The position numbers were made by a program, and so were the translations under genes. A DNA stretch of 64,000 nucleotides, taken from SHZI01 sp049290495. GTDB taxonomy: Bacteria > Pseudomonadota > Gammaproteobacteria > Steroidobacterales > GCA-2729495. Position 1 is the stretch's first letter, and each line of letters starts with the position of its first letter. Under the pieces are notes generated by a model. It worked only from the letters and a program-made list of their open reading frames with translations, made no database searches and was not told the origin of the DNA. Shown here one piece after another: positions 28,073 through 36,671 of this stretch. The stretch is taken from positions 1 through 64,000 of the forward strand of contig JBATNV010000195.1 of the NCBI GenBank assembly GCA_049290495.1, read 5' to 3'.

Positions 28073-28095
28073 AAGATCCATTCCATATGGATGTT
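28073..28095 (+). promoter_or_regulatory. NsrR-like nitric-oxide-responsive operator
   Basis: A 23-base dyad with half-sites AAGATCCATT and ATATGGATGTT. By eye it agrees at about 17 of 22 defined positions with the published NsrR consensus of two ATGCATT-like arms. It lies directly after the -10 and over the predicted transcription start, the place expected for a repressor. The binding protein is not in the window. Confidence 0.55.
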
Positions 28096-28119
28096 CTAAA
28101 ACCCCCTCAGGAGATACCG

Positions 28120-28371
28120 ATGGACCACCAGCACCTGTCAGACGACATGATTTACCCCTTCGACGCCCGCGGTGTCGCCAAGCGCTTCCGCCATGCCGCG
28201 ATATTCGGCGCCCTCGATGCACTCATGCCCGGCGAGACGATGCGGTTCTGCAACGACCATGACCCGCTGCCGCTGCTCGCCCAGGCCCGCGACCGCTACG
28301 GCGATGCACTCAGAATCGAGTACATGCAGCGCGAACCCGGCGCGATCGTCATCGACTTCACCCGCGAGTAA
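28120..28371 (+). CDS. DUF2249 domain protein
   Basis: 83 residues from ATG 28120, six bases after AGGAG; an in-frame ATG at 28087 lies in the operator and is unlikely. The fold is TusA/SirA-like, with PFDARGVAKRFRHAAIFGALDALMPGETMRF and HDPLPLLAQA, the usual DUF2249 blocks. Such proteins are often found with hemerythrin and NO-response genes. Monocistronic: an NsrR-like operator lies upstream and a hairpin terminator follows. Exact role unknown; a link to NO or iron-sulfur stress is inference. Confidence 0.85.
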   Translation: MDHQHLSDDMIYPFDARGVAKRFRHAAIFGALDALMPGETMRFCNDHDPLPLLAQARDRYGDALRIEYMQREPGAIVIDFTRE

Positions 28372-28381
28372 GTCATAGCAA

Positions 28382-28410
28382 CCGGGTGCCGGTGCAATGC
28401 CGGCACCCGG
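28382..28410 (+). terminator. Hairpin terminator after the DUF2249 gene
   Basis: CCGGGTGCCGG (28382-28392) pairs perfectly with CCGGCACCCGG (28400-28410) around a 7-base loop, 10 bases after the stop codon. The following bases are only mildly T-rich (ctctgctgtt), so strength is uncertain. Confidence 0.65.
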
Positions 28411-28475
28411 CTCTGCTGTTGTCAGGGATTCATCGCGGCTGAAGCCGCTCCTACCGCCGCTACTTTCCGCAAGCC

Positions 28476-28539
28476 AAAAAAAGGCCGGGCCCCGGTCAGC
28501 CAGCCAACTCTTCGTTGACTGGCCAACCGGGGCCCGGCC
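28476..28539 (-). terminator. Strong Rho-independent terminator of the nod-like gene
   Basis: On the minus strand a 13-pair GC stem (GGCCGGGCCCCGG at 28539-28527 with its complement at 28495-28483), extended inwards by further pairs around CAACGAAGAGTTG, is followed by seven T residues (28482-28476). It starts 22 bases after the stop of the 28562-30973 gene. Confidence 0.93.
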
Positions 28540-28561
28540 GGATAGCTCTAAGGCCTTAACC

Positions 28562-30973
28562 CTAGTTGCGGACCTTCGGCTCCATTTCGTTCGACCACTC
28601 GCGGCCGAACTCGTCGCCGTACTCGGCCTGGTAGGCCTTCCACTCGTCCGTCTCGGTATCCGTCTCCGGATTCATGCGGGCACCCCGTGAGAGCACGAAG
28701 TACATCAGCGGCAGCAGACCGCCGAGCACGAACACCGCACCACCGATCGAACGGAGGTAGGTCAGGGTAGCGAACACCGGACCAAGGATCACGTCGCTGG
28801 TACGGGCAGCCCAGTAACCTTCGGTGAGTACGATCCAGATCTGGTAGAGACCGACCGGGAACATATCCAGGAACATCATCAGGGCGATGCCGATGTTCAG
28901 GGACCAGAAGGCCGTACGTACCAGCTTTTCATTCCAGGCAGATTTCTGGAACAGGTGCTGGCAGCAGAACAGCATACCGGCAAGGGCGACGTTGCCCTTC
29001 ACACCGAACATTGCAGCGTGAGCATGGTTAAGCGTCATGTAGGTCGCATGCTCGTAGTAGTTGACAATCGGCAGCGTGATCAGCGAACCAAACACACCAG
29101 CGCCGAAGATATTCCAGAAGTTGACGCCCAGGATGAACAGCCAGACGGCTTCCATCACGTGCATCTGCTTGCCCTGAACGCGGAGTTCCTGGGCGCGGCC
29201 GCTCTCCTGACGCATCTGCCAGGCATCCAGCGTAAGCAGCAGCAGTGGCAACACCTGGAGGGTGGAGAACACGCTGCCAACCGCGATGATGCCGGTCGGC
29301 TTGGCGATCCAGTAGAAGTTGTGCGAGATGCCGTTGATCGCCGTGACCAGGAAGAGCATGACGGCCAGGAAGATGACCCGCTCTGCCATCAGGCGCGTGA
29401 CCAGACCCATCTGTACCAGCAGATAGGCGACGATCACGGTGGTGAACACCTCGAAGGTCACCTCGACCCACATGTGCACCGTCATCCAGCGCCAGTAGTC
29501 GGAGATGGCGAAGTTGGTGTCCGGCGTCATGAGGACGCTGAAGAACAGGAACAGCACCATGATGCCACTGCCCCAGAGCAGCCAGGCGGGAACGGACCAG
29601 ACATTCTTCGCGGATACCCAGGGCTTCACACCACGATAGATGATGAAGATCCAGAGCACGAAGGAAGCCAGCAGGAGCAGCTGGAAGAAGCGGCCCAGCT
29701 CGATGAACTCCCAACCCTGACTACCAAACCAGTAGGACATCAGGTCGTTCATGTAGCCACGCTGACCGGTATAGATACCGAATACAGCGCCGAGAGCCAC
29801 AACAACCGACATCGCGAACAGCAGGTTGATCAGGAACAGCTGGCCTTTCGGCACCTTGGCTAGGCGGGGCAGGAAGAAGATCGTATATCCGACCCATGCC
29901 ATGAAGAACCAGAAGATCTGCAGCAGCGTGTGGTAGCTGCGGGCAACCGTAAACGGCATCAGTTCGTTGAGATTGAGGCCGAAGGGACGGACGAAGTCCA
30001 TGGCGCCGACGATACCCATGAAGACCTGGATACCAAAACAAATAATTGCCAGCGCAAAGAACTTGTAGGTGGCCTTCTGCGTCGGGCGAACGTAACCGTT
30101 CTCAAGGTCAGCCGTGGTCAGCGAGTGGCCGCCAGCTTCCGAAGAATCGAATACGTCGACTTCCTGGATCTTCATCTGGCCGTAGACGTACAGCACAACG
30201 CTGATACCGATCCACAGGCAGAAGATGCTGACCATGCTCCAGATGAAGGTGGCCGTGGTGGCAACGTTGCCAACTTCCGGATCGTACGGCCAGTTGTGCG
30301 TGTAGCTGTAGACTTCGCCCGGACGATTGGCAGCGGATACCCAGCCACCCCAGAAGAAGAAGCCGGTCAGCGAACGCAGGTTGTCGACACCGTTGACCTG
30401 GTTGATCGGATCCATGTGTTCTTTGTAGGTCGCATCGGTGAACATCCGGGTGTAGTGGACATTCAGCTCCTCAAACGCATTGATCTGTGCGGCATTGAGG
30501 GTGATGGTACCGGCGCCTTCGTTGTAGGTGTTGTTGCGGATCTCGCGCATAACGCGCTGACCGATCGCATCCCGTTCGTATTCCGTCAGGGCTGCGGCAC
30601 CAGTGGTCGCCAACATTTCCTTGGTGTAGTACTCGCGCATCGAAACTGCAGTGCGATGCAGGGCATCGGCAGTGAAGTCAGGACCACGGTCGCCGCCGTC
30701 ACCCCAGAAGGAGCCATAACCCATCAGGCCGCGGAGGTGGAAAACTTCCTTGCCACGCTCGATCTGCTGCTGCGAAACGACGACTTCCCCGGTATCGGCC
30801 GAGACGTAATTTACCAGCGGTGGCGCACCGCTATAGGTCTGCTGACCCAGATATACCAGACCAGCCAGACTGATCGCCGTGACGATCAGGAAGTGGGTGG
30901 TCCAGGTCTTCTTGTTCAGGAGCCACTGCGCCAGATTCTGGCCACCTGAACTTTCGACGGACTTCGTGCTCAT
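28562..30973 (-). CDS. nod: Putative nitric oxide dismutase (Nod), divergent qNor-family protein
   Basis: 803 residues, about fourteen membrane helices, qNor-like layout: an N-terminal extracytoplasmic domain without a CxxCH haem site (GLMGYGSFWGDGGDRGPDF), then the haem-copper oxidase core. Haem ligands remain (H348, and H650/H652 in NHAHAAMFG). FeB residues H500 and E504 (HMWVE) are kept, but the usual HH pair reads HN (H551, N552). Quinol-site positions of canonical qNor are lost: the AHYxVEG segment reads AMDFVRP (His to M325, Glu to R329) and the late PGD reads IGG (Asp to G745). This set of changes is that described for the unusual qNors of Methylomirabilis and strain HdN1, proposed to convert 2 NO to N2 plus O2. 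Monocistronic, good AAAGGAG ribosome site. A true quinol-oxidising NO reductase is the alternative. Confidence 0.85.
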   Translation of the reverse strand: MSTKSVESSGGQNLAQWLLNKKTWTTHFLIVTAISLAGLVYLGQQTYSGAPPLVNYVSADTGEVVVSQQQIERGKEVFHLRGLMGYGSFWGDGGDRGPDFTADALHRTAVSMREYYTKEMLATTGAAALTEYERDAIGQRVMREIRNNTYNEGAGTITLNAAQINAFEELNVHYTRMFTDATYKEHMDPINQVNGVDNLRSLTGFFFWGGWVSAANRPGEVYSYTHNWPYDPEVGNVATTATFIWSMVSIFCLWIGISVVLYVYGQMKIQEVDVFDSSEAGGHSLTTADLENGYVRPTQKATYKFFALAIICFGIQVFMGIVGAMDFVRPFGLNLNELMPFTVARSYHTLLQIFWFFMAWVGYTIFFLPRLAKVPKGQLFLINLLFAMSVVVALGAVFGIYTGQRGYMNDLMSYWFGSQGWEFIELGRFFQLLLLASFVLWIFIIYRGVKPWVSAKNVWSVPAWLLWGSGIMVLFLFFSVLMTPDTNFAISDYWRWMTVHMWVEVTFEVFTTVIVAYLLVQMGLVTRLMAERVIFLAVMLFLVTAINGISHNFYWIAKPTGIIAVGSVFSTLQVLPLLLLTLDAWQMRQESGRAQELRVQGKQMHVMEAVWLFILGVNFWNIFGAGVFGSLITLPIVNYYEHATYMTLNHAHAAMFGVKGNVALAGMLFCCQHLFQKSAWNEKLVRTAFWSLNIGIALMMFLDMFPVGLYQIWIVLTEGYWAARTSDVILGPVFATLTYLRSIGGAVFVLGGLLPLMYFVLSRGARMNPETDTETDEWKAYQAEYGDEFGREWSNEMEPKVRN

Positions 30974-31287
30974 TTACTTAGGCTCCTTTAAAGGTGGCCG
31001 GAATACCAACTAGGTAGAGATAGCTTGCTGAATAATCAATGCAAGGGTAAATGACCCAGATCAATCACCCCTAGGTAATTACACCTATGATGACTGCAGC
31101 AATCTGGTTTTCGTAATGGAGATGTTTGAACGGAGATAGGCCCCCAAGCTTTACTCCGGCGCACAGGATACATGAGCTGTGCAGAGAATTCCTTGTCAAC
31201 AGAATTCCGGCGCAGTAATTTGCGGGTGATAAACACTCTCCGGAAAGTCCGGCGGGATTTTTCCAGACAGCAGGATCAAACGACGCA
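30974..31287. promoter_or_regulatory. Divergent regulatory gap between nod-like and MORN genes, with FNR/DNR-like site
   Basis: The 314 bases hold no credible gene. On the minus strand TTGATctggGTCAT (31064-31051) resembles the FNR/DNR/NnrR box TTGAT-N4-ATCAA (full left arm, three of five in the right), about 78-91 bases before the nod-like start. A TATTCA at 31034-31029 could be a -10, but its spacing to the box is a few bases short for a class II site. No convincing promoter was found for the rightward MORN genes. Confidence 0.4.
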
Positions 31288-31983
31288 ATGAAAACCAAAA
31301 TCCTTTCGTGGCTGAATTCTTCTCCAGAGTCAGAGGAAGAAGCGGCCGACAGATCCGGCGACCAGTGCGATGCTCGCGACGAGCAAGTCGCTGCGCGCCT
31401 CGATGGCCCGCAGGAATGGCGGCACAGAGACGGCCAGTTGCGCGAGAGACAAACCTGGAAAAATGGCGTCAGGGACGGGCCGTGGGAGATGTTTCACCAG
31501 AATGGCCAACTGCGCTCCAGAGGCAGTTACCAGGACGGTCTGCGCAATGGGCCTTTTGAGGTTTACTTCAGCAACGGACAACTGCGCTCAAGGGGTACGC
31601 ACAGCCAGGACAAGCGCAACGGAGCCTATGTTTCACACTACGAAGATGGCCAGCCAGATTCACGCGGCAGCTTCGCAGACGGCAACAAGGAAGGTGTCTG
31701 GGAGTGGTTTTACCCCGGCGGCCAGCTCAAGCAGAAGGGTGTTTACAAGGACGATCTATTGGAGGGCACCCTGGAATCCTTTTATGAAAGCGGCCAGCTG
31801 AAATCTACCGAACACTACGCCGGCGACAAGCAGGACGGTCCCTATGTGACCTACCACGAGAACGGTCAGGTGCACGGGCGTGGACAGTTCTGGTCCGGTG
31901 TTCCGGATGGCCCATACGAGCTCTACAACAAGGATGGCAGCCTGCGGGAATCCGGCAATCACAAGAAGGGCGTACGCAAGTAA
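31288..31983 (+). CDS. MORN-variant repeat protein 1
   Basis: 231 residues. After a charged 47-residue N-terminus, seven full and one partial repeats of exactly 24 residues run to the C-terminus (unit starts at residues 48, 72, 96, 120, 144, 168, 192, 216), each with the pattern NGQLRSRGSYQDGLRNGP plus an aromatic end. This is the MORN_2/YwqK type of beta-hairpin repeat. No signal peptide is obvious. Such proteins act as scaffolds or, in some toxin systems, as immunity proteins; no toxin lies adjacent, so no role is assigned. A related gene follows 11 bases later. Confidence 0.85.
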   Translation: MKTKILSWLNSSPESEEEAADRSGDQCDARDEQVAARLDGPQEWRHRDGQLRERQTWKNGVRDGPWEMFHQNGQLRSRGSYQDGLRNGPFEVYFSNGQLRSRGTHSQDKRNGAYVSHYEDGQPDSRGSFADGNKEGVWEWFYPGGQLKQKGVYKDDLLEGTLESFYESGQLKSTEHYAGDKQDGPYVTYHENGQVHGRGQFWSGVPDGPYELYNKDGSLRESGNHKKGVRK

Positions 31984-31994
31984 CGGCTACAGAC

Positions 31995-32555
31995 ATGGCA
32001 AGGCTGGTCTTTTACATCAAGCGCTTTTTTTCCCGCCTCAGGCGACCGGACGGGTTTACGGAGTGGTACTACCCGAGCGGTCAGCTTGAGCACAAGGGCA
32101 GCTACCAGAACGGCAAGGAAACCGGCTACTGGGAATATTTTCGCGAAGACGGAACCATGGAATTTCGCGGCAGCTTCCGCAACGGTTTGCGGGATGGAAA
32201 CTGGGAGTTGTTCCACGCGAACGGCCGGGTAATGGTCAGCGGGAATTCAAAGGCCGGGCGGCCCGAAGGCGCCTTTGAACGATTTTCCGAAACCGGGCGC
32301 CTGGTGGAAAGGTCGGTCTACAGAAACGGAGAACAGGACGGGCTCTGTGAGCGCTTTCATCAAAATGGCCAGCTGAGCGAGAAAGGCAAGTATGAGAACG
32401 GCAAGCGGGACGGCTACTGGGAGTACTACTACCCGAGTGGCCAGCTGAAAAAGCGGGGTCGCTTCAGCCAGCGCGACAGATTCGGCCTGTGGGACTTTTT
32501 CGACGAGAACGGCTTGCTGCTCGAAAGCCGCAACTTCACGGAAAACCAGCGCTAG
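31995..32555 (+). CDS. MORN-variant repeat protein 2
   Basis: 186 residues. The first 20 residues are basic and hydrophobic (LVFYIKRFFSRLRR), then repeats of 24 residues start at residue 28 (SGQLEHKGSYQNGKETGYWE) and run to the end, ending in SGQLKKRGRFSQ and a degenerate last unit. It is a tandem paralogue of the preceding gene, in the same period but with different sequence. Converges with fdxA, 27 bases away. Function unknown. Confidence 0.83.
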   Translation: MARLVFYIKRFFSRLRRPDGFTEWYYPSGQLEHKGSYQNGKETGYWEYFREDGTMEFRGSFRNGLRDGNWELFHANGRVMVSGNSKAGRPEGAFERFSETGRLVERSVYRNGEQDGLCERFHQNGQLSEKGKYENGKRDGYWEYYYPSGQLKKRGRFSQRDRFGLWDFFDENGLLLESRNFTENQR

Positions 32556-32582
32556 GCGGCTATCGCATCCAGCGTGGTGACG

Positions 32583-32906
32583 CTATTTTTCCAGCAGTTT
32601 CAGCTTGTCCATGACCCCGTCCCATTCCTCGGCGTCCGGCGGTGGGCTCTTGCTGGCCTTTATTTTTGGCCAGACTTCGGCAAGCTTGGCGTTGAGCTGG
32701 ATGAATGCCCGCTGACTCCTGGGCACCGCCCTTTCTTCCATGATCGCACCCACCGGGCAGGCTGGCACGCAATAGATGCAGTCGATGCAGGTTTCCGGGT
32801 CGATCACCAGGAAGTTTGGACCTTCGTGAAAGCAGTCTGCCGGACAAACGGCTGCGCAACTCGTGTGCTTGCAGTTGATACAGTTTTCGGTAACGACAAA
32901 GGGCAC
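32583..32906 (-). CDS. fdxA: 7Fe-8S-type ferredoxin FdxA
   Basis: 107 residues, the normal FdxA length, when started at GTG 32906 after GGGAG; a longer in-frame start at 32954 adds residues not found in the family. N-terminal PFVVTENCINCKHTSCAAVCPADC and CIDCIYCVPACPVGAI supply the cysteines for one [3Fe-4S] and one [4Fe-4S] cluster. Divergent from nifJ across a 134-base gap, so it is a plausible electron acceptor of that enzyme. Confidence 0.94.
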   Translation of the reverse strand: MPFVVTENCINCKHTSCAAVCPADCFHEGPNFLVIDPETCIDCIYCVPACPVGAIMEERAVPRSQRAFIQLNAKLAEVWPKIKASKSPPPDAEEWDGVMDKLKLLEK

Positions 32907-33040
32907 GTCGCATCTCCCTGTGAGAGGCAGGCGGCGGAGCAGGATTTGCGACATTTTATACGCAGGAGGCAGCCGCCCGCATACCCGGCGACCGGAACGT
33001 GCAACAATTCTCCGCCAGGCGAAAAGGGACAGGACACCTG

Positions 33041-36000
33041 ATGATCACGACTGACGGCAATTCGGCCTGCGCAACAATTGCCCACAAGCTCAGCGAAGTT
33101 CTGGCCATCTATCCCATCACCCCGTCCTCGCCAATGGGTGATCTCGTGGATACCTGGTCCAGCAAATCGCGACCCAACCTCTGGGGTGCGGTACCGCAGG
33201 TCATCGAGATGCAGAGCGAGGGCGGCGCCGCCGGGACGGTGCATGGCGCCCTGCAGCGCGGAGCCCTGGCTTCGACCTTCACCTCGTCGCAGGGCCTGCT
33301 GCTGATGATCCCCAATATGTACAAGATCGCCGGCGAGCTGCTGCCGACTGTCTTTCATGTCGCTGCCCGCACTGTCGCAACCCACGCCCTGTCGATCTTT
33401 GGCGACCACAGCGACGCGATGGCCTGCCGCAGCACCGGCTTTGCCATGTTGTGTGCCAACTCCGTTCAGGAAGTGCATGACTTTGCGTTGCTCAGTCATG
33501 CGGCTGCCCTTGAGTCACGGGTACCGGTACTGCACTTTTTCGACGGATTCCGCACCTCCCACGAACTGGCAAAGATCGAACCGCTGAGCGATGACTGCAT
33601 CAGGCAGCTCATCAGGGACGAGTGGCTGCAGGCACATCGCGCTCGCAGCCTGTCACCAGACAGGCCGGTCATGCGCGGCACGGCGCAGAACCCGGATGTC
33701 TATTTCCAGTCCCGTGAAGCGCTAAACCCCTACTACGCCCGCTTTCCACAGATCGTGCTCGATGCGATGGAGCGCCTGGCGCAGAGCACCGGGCGACGTT
33801 ATCAGCTCTTTGACTATGTCGGCGCAGCCGATGCAGACCGGGTCATCGTGATGATGGGTTCCGGGGCTGAAACCGCACATGACACGACCGAAGAGCTGAA
33901 TGCCGCGGGCGAGAAAGTTGGCCTGCTCAAGGTGCGCCTGTTCCGGCCCTTCTCTGCGGCGCACCTGATTGCAGCACTGCCAGCATCCGTCCGGCATATC
34001 GCGGTGCTCGACCGCACCAAGGAGCCTGGCGCAGCGGGCGAGCCCCTGTATCAGGATGTCATCACCGCTTTCGCGGAGCATCTGTCGGAAGGCGGAAAGC
34101 GCTTCACCGCCATGCCGCGGATCAGCGGTGGACGTTACGGCCTGGCCTCCAAGGAGTTCACGCCGGGCATGGTGAAGGCGGTGTTCGACAATCTGCGTGC
34201 CAGCCCACCCAAAAATCATTTCACCGTGGGTATCCATGATGACGTGAGCCAGACCAGCCTGGCGTGGGACACGCATTTCGAAACCAGCGCTGACCGGAAT
34301 CTCCACGCGGCGGTCTTTTATGGCCTGGGCAGCGACGGCACAGTCAGCGCAAACCAGAGCACCATTACCATTCTCGGCGAAGAAACCGGCTACTACGCCC
34401 AGGGCCATTTCGTCTTCGATTCGAAAAAATCAGGTGCCGTCACTGTTTCCCATCTGCGTTTTGGCGACACACCCATCCGTTCGACCTACGCCATCGGCGA
34501 CAACCAGGCGGAATTCATCGCCTGTCACCAGAGCACCTTCCTGGAAAACTACGACCTGCTGGACAAGGCCCGGCCCGGCGCGACCTTCCTCCTCAATGCG
34601 CCCTGGCCTGTGGAACAGGTATGGAGTCGGCTGCCGCGGCATATCCAGGCCTACATCATCAGCAAACGACTCAAGGTCTACGTTATCGATGCATACCGCG
34701 TTGCGCGTGAGGCCGGGCTCGGTCCGCGCATCAACACCATCATGCAGACCTGTTACTTCGCACTGTCGGGACTGCTGCCGGAAGCGGAAGCCATCCGGCA
34801 CATCAAGACCATGGTGCAGCGCAGTTATCAGTTCAAGGGCGGCAGGATCCTGGAGGCCAATGAGGCAGCCATCGATCAGGCGCTGTCGCATCTGCATCTC
34901 CTGCCGGTACCGGATCAGGTCAGCGCAACACATGAGCGGCGCAACCCGATCCCCGCAACAGCATCGGCCTTTGTCCAGGACGTCACCAGCAAGCTGATGG
35001 CCGGCCACGGCGACAGCGTTCCGGTGAGCCAGATGCCTGTCGATGGCACCTGGCCGATGGGCACCGCGGCCTATGAAAAACGCCAACTGGCAACGGAACT
35101 GCCAGTACTCGAACCGGATCTTTGTATCCAGTGCGGCAAGTGCGCCTTCGTCTGCCCACACAGTGCGATCCGCAGCAAGGTGTTCGACCCGGCACTGCTG
35201 AAAGATGCGCCGGAAGATTTCCGTTACGCCACGGTGGTGGGCACCGAGTTCAGCAAGGGCATGGCGATCACCTACCAGGTGGCGCCGGAAGACTGCACGA
35301 GCTGTACGCTCTGCGTCGAAGTCTGCCCGGCCTGGGACAAGACCAACCGCAGCCGCAAGGCACTCAACCTGCACCCGGTCGAACCGATCCGCGAGCGGGA
35401 AAAAGCCAAGTGGGACTTCTTCCTGTCGCTGCCCGAGTATGACCGCCGGCAGATCAACTGGGACTCTCTCAAGGGCGCCGTAGTGGGACAGCCGCTGTTT
35501 GAATTCTCCAGCGCCTGTGTCGGCTGCGGTGAGACGCCGTACATCCGTCTCGCGACCCAGCTGTTCGGCGACCGCATGATCATCGCCAATGCCACTGGCT
35601 GCTCGTCCATCTACGGCGGCAATCTGCCCACCGCACCCTACACCACCAACCCCGAGGGCCGCGGCCCGGCCTGGTGTAACTCGCTGTTTGAGGACAATGC
35701 CGAGTTTGGCCTCGGCATCCGCATCAGCCTCGACGAACAGATCAACCATGCGCGACAGCTGCTCACGGCGCTAAGCACGGACGTCGGTGCAGAACTTGCG
35801 ACCGCCATCCTCGATGCCGACCAGCAGGATGACGCCGGCATCCACGCGCAGCGCGAGCGGATTGCAGAACTGAAGCCGCTGTTGGAAGGAATCGATTCAC
35901 CGGCGGCCAGGAATCTGCTCAGCCTCACCGATGCCCTGACCAGCAAGAGCGTGTGGATCATCGGCGGCGATGGCTGGGCCTATGACATCGGCTTCTCGGG

Positions 36001-36667
36001 GCTGGACCACGTCATGGCCTCAGGACGCAATGTGAATATCCTCGTACTCGATACCGAGGTGTACTCGAATACTGGCGGCCAGATGTCCAAAGCCACGCCG
36101 CGTGCCGCGGTGGCCAAGTTCGCCACCGGCGGCAAGTCGGTACCGAAGAAAAACCTGGCGATGACGGCAATGGCCTATGAAAACGTCTATGTGGCGCAAG
36201 TCGCCTCCGGCGCAAAGGATGCACACACGCTGCGGGCCTTTCGCGAGGCAGAATCCTGGAATGGCCCGTCACTGATCATCGCCTACAGTCCGTGCATCGC
36301 GCATGGCGTGGACCTGCGCCGCAATCTCACCCAGCAGGATCTGGCCGTGAAGAGCGGGCACTGGAACCTGTTCCGTTATGATCCGCGCCAGCGGGAAACG
36401 GGCGACAACCCGCTCACGCTCGATTCACGCAAGCCGAAAATTCCCTACCGGGAATTTGCCAGGACCGAGATGCGCTTCGGCATCCTGATGCGCACGCACC
36501 CTGAAGTGGCCAAGGCCTTGCTGGCGCAGGCACAGCGCGAGGTCAGCGAGCGCCACGACCATTACGAGCAGCTGGCTGGCCTGATTTACCCGGCCAGCGG
36601 CGATATCGATGACGGCTCATCATCTGGCGACGATTCGCCAGATGAACACAACAGCGGAGGCTACTGA
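33041..36667 (+). CDS. nifJ: Pyruvate:ferredoxin (flavodoxin) oxidoreductase
   Basis: 1208 residues from ATG 33041. Single-chain enzyme with all domains in order: pyrimidine-binding N-terminal domain (YPITPSSPMGDLVDTW), transketolase C-like domain, gamma domain (GEETGYYAQGHFVFDSKKSG), EKR region, two [4Fe-4S] motifs (CIQCGKCAFVCP and CTSCTLCVEVCP, about residues 690-770), a further Cys-rich CVGCGETPY site, and the TPP-binding domain (WIIGGDGWAYDIGFSGLDH). It oxidises pyruvate to acetyl-CoA and feeds low-potential electrons to ferredoxin; oxygen-sensitive in most hosts. Followed 4 bases later by a dihydroorotate dehydrogenase-like gene. Confidence 0.97.
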   Translation: MITTDGNSACATIAHKLSEVLAIYPITPSSPMGDLVDTWSSKSRPNLWGAVPQVIEMQSEGGAAGTVHGALQRGALASTFTSSQGLLLMIPNMYKIAGELLPTVFHVAARTVATHALSIFGDHSDAMACRSTGFAMLCANSVQEVHDFALLSHAAALESRVPVLHFFDGFRTSHELAKIEPLSDDCIRQLIRDEWLQAHRARSLSPDRPVMRGTAQNPDVYFQSREALNPYYARFPQIVLDAMERLAQSTGRRYQLFDYVGAADADRVIVMMGSGAETAHDTTEELNAAGEKVGLLKVRLFRPFSAAHLIAALPASVRHIAVLDRTKEPGAAGEPLYQDVITAFAEHLSEGGKRFTAMPRISGGRYGLASKEFTPGMVKAVFDNLRASPPKNHFTVGIHDDVSQTSLAWDTHFETSADRNLHAAVFYGLGSDGTVSANQSTITILGEETGYYAQGHFVFDSKKSGAVTVSHLRFGDTPIRSTYAIGDNQAEFIACHQSTFLENYDLLDKARPGATFLLNAPWPVEQVWSRLPRHIQAYIISKRLKVYVIDAYRVAREAGLGPRINTIMQTCYFALSGLLPEAEAIRHIKTMVQRSYQFKGGRILEANEAAIDQALSHLHLLPVPDQVSATHERRNPIPATASAFVQDVTSKLMAGHGDSVPVSQMPVDGTWPMGTAAYEKRQLATELPVLEPDLCIQCGKCAFVCPHSAIRSKVFDPALLKDAPEDFRYATVVGTEFSKGMAITYQVAPEDCTSCTLCVEVCPAWDKTNRSRKALNLHPVEPIREREKAKWDFFLSLPEYDRRQINWDSLKGAVVGQPLFEFSSACVGCGETPYIRLATQLFGDRMIIANATGCSSIYGGNLPTAPYTTNPEGRGPAWCNSLFEDNAEFGLGIRISLDEQINHARQLLTALSTDVGAELATAILDADQQDDAGIHAQRERIAELKPLLEGIDSPAARNLLSLTDALTSKSVWIIGGDGWAYDIGFSGLDHVMASGRNVNILVLDTEVYSNTGGQMSKATPRAAVAKFATGGKSVPKKNLAMTAMAYENVYVAQVASGAKDAHTLRAFREAESWNGPSLIIAYSPCIAHGVDLRRNLTQQDLAVKSGHWNLFRYDPRQRETGDNPLTLDSRKPKIPYREFARTEMRFGILMRTHPEVAKALLAQAQREVSERHDHYEQLAGLIYPASGDIDDGSSSGDDSPDEHNSGGY

Positions 36668-36671
36668 GTCA

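Noticed and set aside
28955..30949. Long plus-strand open frames (302 and 339 codons) opposite the nod-like gene
   Set aside because: They are antisense shadows of a conserved membrane protein in GC-rich DNA; their translations are charged low-complexity sequence without recognised motifs.
28562..30973. Plain quinol-dependent NO reductase (norB/norZ)
   Set aside because: Not fully excluded, but loss of three quinol-site residues and one FeB His together favours the Nod group.
34430..35749. 439-codon minus-strand frame inside nifJ
   Set aside because: Lies wholly within a well-conserved oxidoreductase domain; no features of a protein family.
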